Source of the DNA: Halobacillus shinanisalinarum
GTDB lineage: Bacteria; Bacillota; Bacilli; Bacillales; Halobacillaceae
Direction of reading: 5' to 3'
Length of the DNA: 64,000 nt
Assembly: GCF_022919835.1 (NCBI RefSeq)
Contig: NZ_CP095074.1
Coordinates: forward strand, 3,267,501 to 3,331,500
Both the position numbers and the translations under genes were made by a program. Below, in pieces: positions 16,971 to 26,599 of the stretch (position 1 is the stretch's first letter; every line of letters begins with the position of its first letter). Below the pieces are notes generated by a model. It was given only the letters and a program-made list of their open reading frames with translations, was not told where the DNA came from and made no database searches.

Positions 16971-18172
16971 TTATTTTGATAGAACCCTAGTAATCTTTTC
17001 AACAGCCCATTCAAGATCTTTTTCCTTAATCACAAGCGGAGGTGCAAACCTGATAACATTTTCGTGAGTTTCTTTACAAAGCAACCCTTCTTCTTTAAGT
17101 TTTTCACAGTATGGACGCGCGTGTTCATGCAACTCGACACCTACAAACAAACCTCTGCCGCGTACTTCTTTAATGGCTGGATTATCAATTTCTTTCAATT
17201 TTTCTTGGAAATACTGTCCGAGTCGAAAAGAACGATCGGCTAGCTTTTCCTCTTCAATCACGTCTAATGAGGCTACCGCTACAGCACTTGCGAGAGGATT
17301 TCCGCCGAAAGTAGAACCGTGTGACCCCGGGGTGAACACACCTAAAATATCTTCATTTGCAGCAACGCAGGAAATTGGCATGACACCGCCGCCAAGCGCC
17401 TTTCCAAGGATATACATGTCAGGCTTCACATCTTCCCAGTCGCAGGCAAACATTTTACCAGAACGAGCTAAACCTGCTTGAATTTCATCTGCAACAAATA
17501 GAACATTCTCGTTCCTGCACACTTCGTAAGCCTCTTTCAGGAATCCTTCTGGTGGCATGACTATTCCTGCTTCCCCTGAATCGGTTCGAGTAAAAAGCCG
17601 GCTGTATTTGGTGTGATGGCCTCTCTTAAGGCATCGATGTCCCCATAAGGAATCAGCTTAATGCCCGGCAGTACTGGGCCGTAACTGCTTTTACCGTCGG
17701 CTTCAGAGGATAGGGATACGGCTGTCATTGTTCTGCCATGGAAGTTGCCTTCACAAGCAATGATCTCAGCTGTGTTTTCGGAAACACCTTTTTTGTCATA
17801 AGCCCAGCGACGGACTGTTTTCACAGCCGTTTCGACAGCTTCGGCACCTGTATTCATAGGAAGAACCATGTCTTTCTCGGTCAATTCGGACACTTTTTTG
17901 TAAAATGGGGCAAGCTGGTCATTATGGAAGGCCCGTGAAGTTAAAGTAACGCGGTCTGCCTGTGCTTTTAACGCCTCAATAATCTTCGGGTGTCTATGAC
18001 CTTGGTTTACAGCCGAATAAGCGCTTAACATATCCATATAGGTGTTACCTTCAGGGTCTTTAACCCAGACACCCTCCGCTTCTGAAATAACGATAGGAAG
18101 GGGATGATAATTATTTGCTCCATATTGTGTCGTCTGACTTATAATTTCGTTTGATTTTACTGTTGTGTTCAT
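16971..18172 (-). pseudogene. rocD: Ornithine aminotransferase RocD, frameshifted in a C4 run
   Basis: A class III PLP-dependent ornithine--oxo-acid aminotransferase. The N-terminal 203 codons ([28 protein letters not shown]..., [20 protein letters not shown]) run into a stop at 17561; the remaining 195 residues continue in another frame with the PLP-site region VADEIQAGL and the lysine-bearing [10 protein letters not shown]. One extra base in the run at 17573-17576 restores [18 protein letters not shown] and a protein of about 400 residues, the normal length. First gene of the operon, 36 bases downstream of the sigma-54 -12 element. Very probably functional in the organism. Confidence 0.9.
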
Positions 18173-18207
18173 TTATATTCCTCCTTTTTGCTTTCGTAAT
18201 AGTTAAT

Positions 18208-18225
18208 ATGCAAAATCCATGCCAA
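18208..18225 (-). promoter_or_regulatory. Sigma-54 (SigL) -24/-12 promoter of rocD
   Basis: On the minus strand TTGGCATGGATTTTGCAT, with the exact GG-N10-GC spacing and a one-base deviation from the TTGGCAC-N5-TTGC consensus. It lies about 36 bases upstream of the rocD start codon. The divergent rocR encodes the matching bacterial enhancer-binding protein. Confidence 0.9.
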
Positions 18226-18276
18226 CTTATAAAACCGTATACTGGCGCCTTTCTTTATAAGAAAGTGGAACAACGG

Positions 18277-18293
18277 CGCAAAATAATTTTGCG
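18277..18293. promoter_or_regulatory. RocR upstream activating site 1
   Basis: Perfect 17-bp palindrome CGCAAAATAATTTTGCG, centred about 62 bases upstream of the -24 element of rocD. It is similar in sequence to the second site, 42 bases away centre to centre, i.e. four helical turns. Confidence 0.8.
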
Positions 18294-18318
18294 AATGCAT
18301 AAATATGGTTAAAGTTAC

Positions 18319-18335
18319 CGCTAAATTATTTTGCG
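18319..18335. promoter_or_regulatory. RocR upstream activating site 2
   Basis: Near-palindrome CGCTAAATTATTTTGCG, the second copy of the rocD upstream activating site. It is centred about 66 bases before the rocR start, so it could also mediate autoregulation. Confidence 0.75.
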
Positions 18336-18392
18336 GTTCGGCTAGTATTCTAGTAATATAAACATATCGAGTCTGTAAAGGTGTGGTGAAAA

Positions 18393-19796
18393 ATGGGGCA
18401 ACATGATACAAAACATATCCAATCACTGACTAGAATGAATCAATTATATGAAAGACTACTCAATGAAGTGGATGTCGGTATTCACGTGATAAACGAAAAG
18501 GGAAAGACGATCATTTACAACGAAAAAATGATGGAAATTGAATCAATGACGAGCGAGGATGTGCTCGATAAAAATCTATTGGACGTTTTTAGGTTCGGAG
18601 AAAGTCAAAATAGTACACTTGTTAAAGCGTTAAAGACGGGGAAAACGGCCAAAAATGTTAAACAAACGTATTTTAATAATAAAGGAAAAGAGATTACCAC
18701 AATTAATCATTCCTTCCCCATTACCGAGGCGGGGAATATTACTGGGGCTATTGAAATCGCAAAAGACGTGACACACCTGGAAAGAGTAATTAAGGAAAAC
18801 GTGCTAAATAAACAGAATACGAAATTCACCTTTGATCAGATTATTGGACAAAGCGAGTTAATGCAGACCGTTGTTGATGAATCAAAAAGAGCGACGCGGA
18901 CACCCTCATCTGTTCTGGTTGTCGGGGAAACAGGTACAGGAAAAGAATTATTTGCTCAGAGTATTCATAATGGCAGTAATCGCTCAGGGGCACCTTTTAT
19001 CTCGCAAAACTGTGCAGCCATTCCAGATAGCTTAATGGAAAGTCTATTGTTTGGTACAAAAAAGGGGGCGTTTACTGGTGCCATTGACAGGCCTGGCCTG
19101 TTTGAACAAGCTGATGGCGGCACACTGCTGTTAGACGAAATCAACTCTTTGGAACCTTCACTTCAGGCAAAACTATTAAGAGTCATTCAGGACAAATCGA
19201 TTAGAAGAGTCGGGGATATGAAAGATAAAGAGGTAGATGTCCGTATTATCGCTACCATTAATGAGGACCCTGTTGACGCTGTTGCCAACAACCGATTAAG
19301 AAAAGACTTATATTATCGGCTTAGTGTAGTCACCTTGTTCATTCCACCTCTTCGTGACAGAAAGGAGGACATTTTGCTGCTGACTCAGAGCTTTATAGAT
19401 AAATATAATGCTTTGTTTAATATGGATGTTAGAGGGATAAGTGAGGAAGTCAAACCATTGCTTCAAAAACATGATTGGCCGGGAAATGTAAGGGAGCTGG
19501 AACATACGATAGAAGGCACGATGAATTTAATCATGGGGGAAGAGGTTATAACAATCCAAAACCTCCCAGGAAGGTTCCGTAATAGGTATCAAGTGGATGA
19601 AGAGCCATTTACACAGAGAGAGAAGGAAGATATACCCGAAAGCCCAAAAACGCTGCGTGAAAAGATGACAGAGGTGGAAAAATTCTATGTCCAACAAGTT
19701 CTTGCAAATAACGACAATAATATTTCAAGAGCTGCAAAAATTCTTGGCATCAGCAGACAAAGCTTACAGTACAGATTAAAGAAGTTTAGCTTATGA
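18393..19796 (+). CDS. rocR: RocR, sigma-54-dependent activator of arginine/ornithine catabolism
   Basis: A 467-residue enhancer-binding protein with three parts. Residues about 10-130 are a PAS-type sensor. Residues about 150-385 are the AAA+ domain, with Walker A GETGTGKE, the sigma-54-contacting loop GAFTGA and Walker B GGTLLLDEIN. The C-terminus is a Fis-type HTH (NNISRAAKILGISRQSLQYRLKKF). Length and architecture match Bacillus RocR. It is divergent from rocD with two palindromic activating sites and a -24/-12 promoter between, which fixes its role with fair certainty. In known systems the inducer is ornithine or citrulline. Confidence 0.92.
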   Translation: MGQHDTKHIQSLTRMNQLYERLLNEVDVGIHVINEKGKTIIYNEKMMEIESMTSEDVLDKNLLDVFRFGESQNSTLVKALKTGKTAKNVKQTYFNNKGKEITTINHSFPITEAGNITGAIEIAKDVTHLERVIKENVLNKQNTKFTFDQIIGQSELMQTVVDESKRATRTPSSVLVVGETGTGKELFAQSIHNGSNRSGAPFISQNCAAIPDSLMESLLFGTKKGAFTGAIDRPGLFEQADGGTLLLDEINSLEPSLQAKLLRVIQDKSIRRVGDMKDKEVDVRIIATINEDPVDAVANNRLRKDLYYRLSVVTLFIPPLRDRKEDILLLTQSFIDKYNALFNMDVRGISEEVKPLLQKHDWPGNVRELEHTIEGTMNLIMGEEVITIQNLPGRFRNRYQVDEEPFTQREKEDIPESPKTLREKMTEVEKFYVQQVLANNDNNISRAAKILGISRQSLQYRLKKFSL

Positions 19797-19846
19797 GTTC
19801 TTAAGTGTTTTAATGTTACAGGTTTATCTAAATGGCATGGAAAAAA

Positions 19847-19884
19847 TCAATTGGACCAAATCAAATTTGATTTGGTCCAATTGA
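19847..19884. terminator. 38-bp perfect palindrome between rocR and ycnK
   Basis: A perfect dyad with no loop bases; the left half is TCAATTGGACCAAATCAAA. On the minus strand it is followed directly by TTTTTT, so it most likely terminates the leftward ycnK transcript. It also lies about 50 bases after the rocR stop and may serve both convergent genes. Confidence 0.65.
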
Positions 19885-19987
19885 TCTATCAAATCGCATC
19901 TAAGACATGGAAATTGCTAGTACATTGATCACTACGTTAATCAGTACATGTCCATAGTTTCATCAGGATCTATCTAATTTAAAGCCC

Positions 19988-20584
19988 TCATTTACTTGTA
20001 CTGGTCCCGTTATTTTTTGAGTGGCAATCAATTTTGCCGTCCATCTCTTCTTTAATAGCCTTGATTGCTTCTGCAAAATTATAGATGTTACCACCAAATC
20101 CCGTTTGAAATTGTTTAGCTTGTTTCATAGAGTCAAATACAATCACTTGTGGTTGGCAACAATTAAGCTGAATATCGGTATTTAATAGAAAAGTAGCTGC
20201 CTTGGCACTGATCGTTGTATCTTTTAAAAAGTCCCGGGAAATGATTTGAGAGACCTCTGCTTCTATATCCTTGTATCGAAGCAGTCCGCAATGAGCACAA
20301 CAAGTGTTTTCCACTTGTTGATTTAATTTGATGAGTTGAACAGACAATCTAGAGTTTGAATCCTTATGGCAATAGGAGCACAGGTTGGAAGTGCCAAAGG
20401 TTTGAGGAATAAGAGTAATGCCATTTGATGTTTTTACGACTTGTTGCTGCTCAATTAATGGTCTTAAGTCACGGTAGACCGTCATTTCGGATACACCTAA
20501 TCTTTTGCTTAATTCAGTAACACGTAAGGTCTCCTCTAGTTCTAGCCATGTTAAAATTTGTTGTTGACGTTCAATAGGTAACAT
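19988..20584 (-). CDS. ycnK: YcnK, copper-responsive DeoR-family repressor
   Basis: A 198-residue regulator. Residues 1-55 are a DeoR-type HTH (IERQQQILTWLELEETLRVTE, then RLGVSEMTVYRDL). The C-terminal half is a NosL-like metal-sensing domain with several Cys, including CSYCH and CCAHCG, and the end FQTGFGGNIYNFAEAI. Bacillus YcnK has this architecture and represses copper uptake genes when copper is sufficient. It is divergent from copC-copD. A dyad TGTTG-AACAC-CAACA at 20689-20703 in the shared upstream region is a candidate operator. Confidence 0.88.
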   Translation of the reverse strand: MLPIERQQQILTWLELEETLRVTELSKRLGVSEMTVYRDLRPLIEQQQVVKTSNGITLIPQTFGTSNLCSYCHKDSNSRLSVQLIKLNQQVENTCCAHCGLLRYKDIEAEVSQIISRDFLKDTTISAKAATFLLNTDIQLNCCQPQVIVFDSMKQAKQFQTGFGGNIYNFAEAIKAIKEEMDGKIDCHSKNNGTSTSK

Positions 20585-20688
20585 AATTTACCCCCTGATT
20601 ATTTAGTGAATAGTAGTTAAAGCTATTTTGAATACAATAAATTAGTTTACAAGCAAAGAAAACAATTATGATAGAATATGTGAAAAAA

Positions 20689-20703
20689 TGTTGAACACCA
20701 ACA
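20689..20703. promoter_or_regulatory. Candidate YcnK operator
   Basis: Inverted repeat TGTTG-N5-CAACA between the divergent ycnK and copC. The position suits a shared operator. I have no binding consensus to test it against. Confidence 0.35.
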
Positions 20704-20781
20704 TTATACCGTTTGTTTATGGTACTATTCAAACGTAGGAAAGGTCCATGATTGATCAAAATTTAAGGGAGTGTGGATGAA

Positions 20782-21387
20782 TTGAAACATATTTTAGCCT
20801 TCACGGTAGGTTTGCTGACCTTTATGTGTGTTTTTTTGAGCGTGGGAGTTCAGGGCCATTCAGTGATGGAGTCGTCTGACCCGGCAGCTAATTCAACCGT
20901 AAACAAAGACATTTCATCAATATCGATGACGTTTAATACAAACATTGAAAAAGAGAAAGCAGTCTATTTAAAGAACTCAGATGGACAGAAAATCGTCCCC
21001 GATGACCTAAGTATTAATGGAAACACTGTCGAGGTCTTTTTTGGAGAATCGCTATCATCAGGTGATTACACAGTATATTGGGAAGTATACGGTGGGGATG
21101 GCCATCCTGTAAACGGAGAATTTCAATTTTCCGTTGACGTGGATAGTGATGAGGGAGCTACTGATAAGGATTCCGAAGAGGTAGAGGCGTCCGTTGAAAG
21201 CGATAACAATGGTGTGGAAAACTCATCGGACGGTGGAGGGATGAGTCAGAGCGCAGATGATCAAGAGACCGCTAATGCCGCAGCTTCCGAAGACAATGGC
21301 GTTTCGACTCCCATCATCGTTATTGTTATTGCTTTGGCCGTGATTGCCGTGGCCATGTTTGTTTTCCTAGGGAGAAAACGGACTTAG
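20782..21387 (+). CDS. CopC domain copper-binding protein, membrane anchored
   Basis: A roughly 201-residue exported protein. It has a signal peptide (LKHILAFTVGLLTFMCVFLS), then a CopC domain whose mature end begins with His (HSVMESSDPA...) and contains the second copper-site region WEVYGGDGHPVNGEFQF. A Ser/Glu/Asp-rich linker of about 60 residues and a C-terminal membrane helix (IIVIVIALAVIAVAMFVFL) with a basic tail follow. TTG 20782 is preferred because GGGAG then sits about 10 bases upstream; GTG 20773 is too close. It is 14 bases upstream of the CopD gene. In B. subtilis YcnJ the CopC and CopD parts are one protein; here they are two. Confidence 0.85.
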   Translation: MKHILAFTVGLLTFMCVFLSVGVQGHSVMESSDPAANSTVNKDISSISMTFNTNIEKEKAVYLKNSDGQKIVPDDLSINGNTVEVFFGESLSSGDYTVYWEVYGGDGHPVNGEFQFSVDVDSDEGATDKDSEEVEASVESDNNGVENSSDGGGMSQSADDQETANAAASEDNGVSTPIIVIVIALAVIAVAMFVFLGRKRT

Positions 21388-21401
21388 GGAGGATTTAACA
21401 C

Positions 21402-22513
21402 ATGGTTTTCATAACTGAAACATTAGTATACTTAAGTTTTTCTTTATTAATGGGGACGATGCTCGGCTATTCGATTTTAGCCGAGCGTATGCCAAGCTTT
21501 CATGTGCCCAAAAGATGGCTGTTGCTGTCAACCGTCGGTGTCGGTTTATTGTCGCTTGGTCCGGCTCTTGCGATCATCATCAATTTTACCGAGGAGATGA
21601 GCATCTGGTCTGCCGGACAGTTGGTCTTACTTAAATTTCAGGTCGGTCAGGTAGGACTGTTGATCTTCCTCGTGTCTAGTTTACTATTTTGCATAATTTA
21701 TTTTTATGATCTAGCAAAAGACCGGCTTCAAGCCTTTCTAGGATTAGTTCTTGTGTTGTTATTGGTGGTTGGACAAGGGGCAGTCAGCCATGCTTTCGGC
21801 TTACAGGGTTATTGGGGACTTACCGTACATACCTTACATTTTCTCGGCGTGATTGTGTGGATCGGACTTCTATTTATTTTCGGATGGTTTACTAACGAGA
21901 ATGCAGACTGGCAAAGTATTCTGAAATGGTTTACTCCGATTGCCGTGATATGCGTTATTGTTCTAATTGCTGCAGGTTATTTTACAATGGATATTGTTAT
22001 AAAAAATGATCAGGAAACGACAACTATTTTCACCCAATATGGAAACAGTTGGTTAACCGACTATGGACAAGCCTTATTGATTAAACACTTATTAACAGTG
22101 CCTTTGCTCCTTTATGCACTAATGAACGGTTTCATTTACAGGTATCATTTATCAAAAGATCCCAGCCACCGTTTGCAGCCATGGATTAAAACTGAATCTG
22201 TCCTCGCTCTTCTCGTTTTTGCAGTCACAGCGTTCATGGGACAACAAACACCCCATACCAGAGGTCAAACATACTTGAAGAGGAAGGTGCTTCCAGGCTG
22301 TTTCAGGCTATGTACGGAAAAAAGGTTACCCCCGAAATGGTTGTCAACATAGATGTGGGATTACCCAGCATGACATTATTTTTATTATCGGGTGTGTTTT
22401 TAATACTTATGATTCGCTCAGTCTTAAATAAAATGCCACCGGCTCTGTCATTTTTAATGGCGTTGCTCTTAGTGCTATCAAGCTATCTCGGGCTCATGTT
22501 AAGTATAACTTGA
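21402..22513 (+). pseudogene. CopD family copper import membrane protein, frameshifted in a C4 run
   Basis: A CopD/YcnJ-type polytopic membrane protein with about eight helices. The conserved central block GYWGLTVHTLHFLGVIVWIGLLF is present near residue 140. The frame goes astray after GQQTP at the C4 run 22251-22254; with a fifth C it reads TPPYQRSNILEEEG and joins the downstream frame (EMVVNIDVGLPS... to the last helix), ending at 22513. The repaired length of about 370 residues is normal for CopD. With CopC it would handle copper uptake under YcnK control. Confidence 0.82.
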
Positions 22514-22678
22514 CTAAAACTATGATTTGGCGTGTAACAGGTTGTATATCTTCGGGAGAATTTAGAAATTGAGGTGGGGGATGCTTATTTTATGTCTAGT
22601 CAAGAGAGACAAAGTAATGCGTCCTGTCAACAGATTCAACAGTTAAAAATCGTAGCCATTCCAAATTCATATGCTGTA

Positions 22679-22715
22679 CCCCCTTTTTCCAGATGGAGAA
22701 AGGGGATTGCTTTTT
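22679..22715 (+). terminator. Terminator after copD
   Basis: Stem CCCCCTTTTTC / GAGAAAGGGG followed by ATTGCTTTTT. It lies about 165 bases beyond the copD stop. Confidence 0.5.
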
Positions 22716-22787
22716 AATGGTGAGTAACATCCATACTCTGATCGTAGCCTCCTTTAAGTATAAAATTACGGAATCCGCATTTCCCAA

Positions 22788-24365
22788 TTAATCATCATTC
22801 TCTAATTCCACCAGTTTGTTTGTAATCTCATTTTGTTCTTTTTCCGCCACCTCATTAGATATGATATCTTCTTTTAATAACCTTTCAATCGCCTCATGCT
22901 GTGCATATAAAGCATGCTTTCGTAACGTGATTTGCTGTTTTTCTTTAAGGTCAGGATGCTTTTCAAAAAGCTGATCAATTTCGTTGTGTAATTGACTAAG
23001 TTCTTGTTCGTATTGATTTACAATTTCTTTAGAGATTGATTCGGTTATAAATAGGTTCTTTCTTACTTTGGTTATCTCCGAAATGGCATTTTTAAATCGA
23101 TAGACACGGGCTATAAGTTCTTCATACTCTACAAAGCCCTTTTCTTTTTTATTGACCCCCAACCAAGTGATAAGCGGTTTGATGGAAAGACCTTGTCCGA
23201 CTAAGGAAAACAAGACTACGCTGAAAGCCAAAATTAAAATATCTTCACGGCCTGTAAAATCTCGGGGTAAACTGAGCACAAGGGCAATCGATAAGGATCC
23301 TTTTAATCCACCCCAATTTAAAATATGTTTCCATGAAGCAGGAAAATCCTTGATGAATAATAAACTTGAGTACACCGCAACACTTCTCGCGATGAGAACA
23401 ATCAAAATGGCTAAAAAAATAAATCCCCATTTGTCCGTGACATCAATTCGGGTAATCTCTAGTCCTACCATTAAGAAAACAAGTGAATTGGCTAGTAATG
23501 TAACGACATCCCAAAAGTTGCTGATATTTAACTTGGTCGCAGGCGTCATCCCAATTCTCGCACCATAATTCCCTAAAATAAGCGCTGCAACCACAACAGC
23601 TATGACCCCTGAAGCATGTACGGTTTCAGCGAGTAAAAAGGAACCATAGAAGAGAATGATGCTAAAAATAATCTCTAAAGGGTAATCATCAAAATATTGG
23701 GTTACCCGTGACACCACGTACCCGAGGGCTCCACCAATGATTAGACCTAATGCTACAACTTTTACAAATTCCCATACACCATTTCCAACACCAATGAACC
23801 CGAGTTCTGTATAGGCGAGTAAGGAAAAGGCCGATATATTAAAAAGGACGACAGCTAATCCATCGTTAAATAAACTTTCACCTTCAATAACAGTCGCCAG
23901 CCTGTTGTTCACGCCGACATTTTTAAAAATCGATAAAACACTCACTGGATCTGTGGCGCTCATGATGGCCGCAAAAACAAAGGCCGCTGGAAGTGAAAAC
24001 TGTAAAAGCCACATGGAAGAAAAGCCGATCACTATAAAGGATAAAAAGGTACCACCAAAGGCGAGCGCAATAATCGGTTTTTTATTTTCGTTTAAGTGGG
24101 AGAAGGGAAGCTTTAATGCGGCTTCCCCTAATAAGGCTGGCAAGAACAATGTGATGATAGCAAAGTTAAATACTTCACCTTCTGTAATAAAATCCTTTAA
24201 AGGCGCAAGTAAAGGAATGTCTATCAGACCGATGATTGCACCAATAATAACAAGCGCAATAGGGTAAGGTTGTTTAAATAATTTAGCAATAGCAGTAATT
24301 CCAGCTGCAATCATAACTAAGATGAGGGCAAGTGAAAAAATATGGTGTAAATCTAACTCATGCAC
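22788..24365 (-). CDS. CPA1 family Na+/H+ antiporter (NhaP/NhaG type)
   Basis: A 525-residue antiporter with about 12 membrane helices and a C-terminal coiled-coil cytoplasmic tail of about 110 residues rich in Glu, Lys and Gln. The hallmark motifs are ATDPVSVLSIFKNVGV and EGESLFNDGLAVVLF near residues 145-180 (the ion-binding TD and ND aspartates). Family members exchange Na+ for H+ in salt or alkaline conditions. It has its own transcription direction and no operon partner. Confidence 0.9.
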   Translation of the reverse strand: MHELDLHHIFSLALILVMIAAGITAIAKLFKQPYPIALVIIGAIIGLIDIPLLAPLKDFITEGEVFNFAIITLFLPALLGEAALKLPFSHLNENKKPIIALAFGGTFLSFIVIGFSSMWLLQFSLPAAFVFAAIMSATDPVSVLSIFKNVGVNNRLATVIEGESLFNDGLAVVLFNISAFSLLAYTELGFIGVGNGVWEFVKVVALGLIIGGALGYVVSRVTQYFDDYPLEIIFSIILFYGSFLLAETVHASGVIAVVVAALILGNYGARIGMTPATKLNISNFWDVVTLLANSLVFLMVGLEITRIDVTDKWGFIFLAILIVLIARSVAVYSSLLFIKDFPASWKHILNWGGLKGSLSIALVLSLPRDFTGREDILILAFSVVLFSLVGQGLSIKPLITWLGVNKKEKGFVEYEELIARVYRFKNAISEITKVRKNLFITESISKEIVNQYEQELSQLHNEIDQLFEKHPDLKEKQQITLRKHALYAQHEAIERLLKEDIISNEVAEKEQNEITNKLVELENDD

Positions 24366-24440
24366 TGATTTCCCTCCTAGTAGATTCGATTCCTAATTTT
24401 AAGTTAAAAAAATGGTACGGGGAGCTTAATAAGTGGTGAT

Positions 24441-25432
24441 TTACAACAATGACTCTCGTACCAATGGCAACGTTAAACAATGAATCCCACCACCTAACTT
24501 GTAAAACTCAGAGATATCAACAGGTATGACTATTATTCCGTTAGATTCAAGCAGTCTCCTTGTTTGTAATCCCGAACTTGGACATACAACTTTTCCAGGA
24601 GCTACCGGCAAAACGTTGATGGATAGAGGTGGATCCTCAGGGCCAACATGTAATAGCTCAATGTTTCTTTTATATAGCTCATCCAGAAACCAAAATGGTA
24701 AGAGAGCCTTATTTACAAGAGCTTTGTGACGATCCAGCAGAAGAAAAGCTTCATCAAGATGAATGATGGTCGACGGTAAATCGACGGTAATGAGATCGAT
24801 ATTTTGAATGGATAAAATGTGCCTGATCTGTTCAATGCCACTTGGGTTAACACGTTCTGATCGCCCGATAATAGCTGTTGATTCATTTAACATGGAGAAG
24901 CTGCCCCCTCTGCAAACCCGTCACCTTGGATGCAGCCTAACATTGGTATACCTGCTTGACTGAACGTCTGGGAAGCAAATGGTATTTCCCCGTGGCGGAT
25001 ATATAGGGCGAGACGGGAAAGGATTACACCACCAGGAATCACCATACCCAAGTCCCTTGTAAAAATTCTCTCCGGCCAGTCCTCTGATTGTCCTTCCAGG
25101 TAGACAATATCTATCCCTTCATTACTTAATACCTGTGCTAATTGATCATGCTGAGTTTGAAGTAAATCTAAGTTGGGCAGCCTTGTATTTTGATAATCCT
25201 CCGGAGTCGCTCCCTTAATATTCCTGTCTAAAACAGTTCCGGATTCTATTTGTTGAGCATTATTATGTAGCTTTAGAATTTCCTTACCGGGGCGATGCAT
25301 CATTACTTTTTTTATGCGCCCTATATCCGTTGGCGCTCCCCAGCTTTCTCCCCATATTTCTTGTAGTACAGTCTTGTCGTGAAATGACTCTGTGACCAAA
25401 CTCCTCGAAAGGTATCGGTTGACAGTACTCAT
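24441..25432 (-). pseudogene. Arginine-deiminase/dimethylargininase-like hydrolase, frameshifted in a C5 run
   Basis: A guanidino-group-modifying enzyme of the amidinotransferase/deiminase superfamily, about 330 residues after repair. Motifs: MMHRPGKE near the start, the FTRDLGMVIPGGVI block, and the C-terminal catalytic Cys in GGGIHCLTLPLVRE. The frame breaks at 24904-24908; one more base gives GDGFAEGGSFSMLNESTAIIGRS, with the EGG signature of the family, and joins the two parts. The start at 25432 has AGGAGGT upstream. It could act on arginine or a methylated arginine. It lies some kilobases from the roc genes but has no visible sigma-54 promoter. Confidence 0.8.
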
Positions 25433-25643
25433 TTAAAGTACCTCCTATCTTATTGCTTTTGATAGTAAAAGGCTCCCCGAAAAGTGAAGATTTTAACCTT
25501 CATGATGAATAATATTCTAAATTGGTAATGTTAATGGGTTCCAATATTGAATGCGAAGCCTGAGAGCCATTGTTGCTCTCCCTTAAGCTTGTACTCAAGC
25601 TAATTGCAGTTACCCGTTGTAATTATCTCTCTGATATCTATGT

Positions 25644-25674
25644 AAAAAAGCAGTTCGCGTTCGACGGACTGCTT
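25644..25674 (-). terminator. Terminator of the YuzC-like gene
   Basis: Stem AAGCAG(T)...CTGCTT followed on the minus strand by TTTTTT, directly after the stop codon of the leftward gene. Confidence 0.75.
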
Positions 25675-25675
25675 A

Positions 25676-26020
25676 TTAAAAAAATCCCCAAACTAGATTC
25701 ATAGTTAATGTACAACAATTTTGAAAGCTGTCAGCATCTGCATGAAGGGTAAAAGTCACTGAACTTGGTGTGTAAGACGTTTCAACAACTGAAGGTACCC
25801 CGGTTGATTTAATGACACGGTCGACTTCTTCGTGGTCATCTCTCTGGGCAGCTTGCATAAGCCGCTGTCTCATTCCTGGTGACGCCATAAGCTGATTAAT
25901 CACTATTTTACCGTGCTCGAACAATGTTTGGTAAGCCTGTAAAGATTGCTGGAAGGTGTCTGTGTTTACTTCGGGATATGGATTATTCCTGAGGTAAGGG
26001 TGACAATAGTATCTGTACAC
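25676..26020 (-). CDS. YuzC-like protein (possible inner spore coat protein)
   Basis: A 114-residue protein with a Tyr/Pro-rich start (MYRYYCHPYLRNNPYPE), a helical middle (MRQRLMQAAQRDDHEEVDRVIKSTGV) and a C-terminus with CCTLTMNLVW. The layout resembles Bacillus YuzC, a small spore coat-associated protein with a similar VxRLIKSTG segment and a CC-containing C-terminus. The assignment is from memory of the family and is moderate. It has its own terminator. Confidence 0.6.
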   Translation of the reverse strand: MYRYYCHPYLRNNPYPEVNTDTFQQSLQAYQTLFEHGKIVINQLMASPGMRQRLMQAAQRDDHEEVDRVIKSTGVPSVVETSYTPSSVTFTLHADADSFQNCCTLTMNLVWGFF

Positions 26021-26284
26021 TGATTATTCTACCTCCAATAAATAAAGGTTTGAAAAACTTCTTACAACATATGTTACTAAACGTAAAGCAGTGCTGATTT
26101 TTAGTGGAATATATATGGGAATCAATTTCATAATTTAAGCCCCTTCTGCCCCAAGGGATTCAAAACACACACAAGGAACTACCTCCACAAATCTAGCCAA
26201 GTATTTGAAATCATTTTTATTAGGTTAAGGGCAGTAAACTGGAAGACTCCATCTCGAGATAGGTTTCCGTTTCCTTGGATGGAG

Positions 26285-26407
26285 AAGGAGGTCCGGGAAA
26301 TCACTCGCTTTCCGTGGGCATCCGCTGAGTCTCCTCGGACTCCGTCCTCCGGGGTCTCACCTGTCATGTTTATCCCAAAGGAGTCTCACAATTTCCCGGA
26401 CCTCCTT
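26285..26407. repeat. Palindromic repeat element with 17-bp perfect ends
   Basis: Arms AAGGAGGTCCGGGAAAT (26285-26301) and ATTTCCCGGACCTCCTT (26391-26407) are exact complements. The interior forms further near-palindromes around TGAGTCTCCTCGG / CCTCCGGGGTCTCA. It is GC-rich against AT-rich flanks, encodes nothing, and has the look of a miniature, REP-like element. Confidence 0.75.
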
Positions 26408-26599
26408 GTGTTTGTGAGAAGAACGGAAACACTCCAGGTTCACAGTACCTACCCAAAACAACAGAAGAACTTCTTATCAGAGAGCTGTAAATCTCTCTGT
26501 GACGTGGTTATTATGCCACATCATGATGGATAAAGCCCTCTGAACATTGGAGACTCATTCGGAATACGAATGGCTCCGTTCATCACAAAACAAGTGGGG

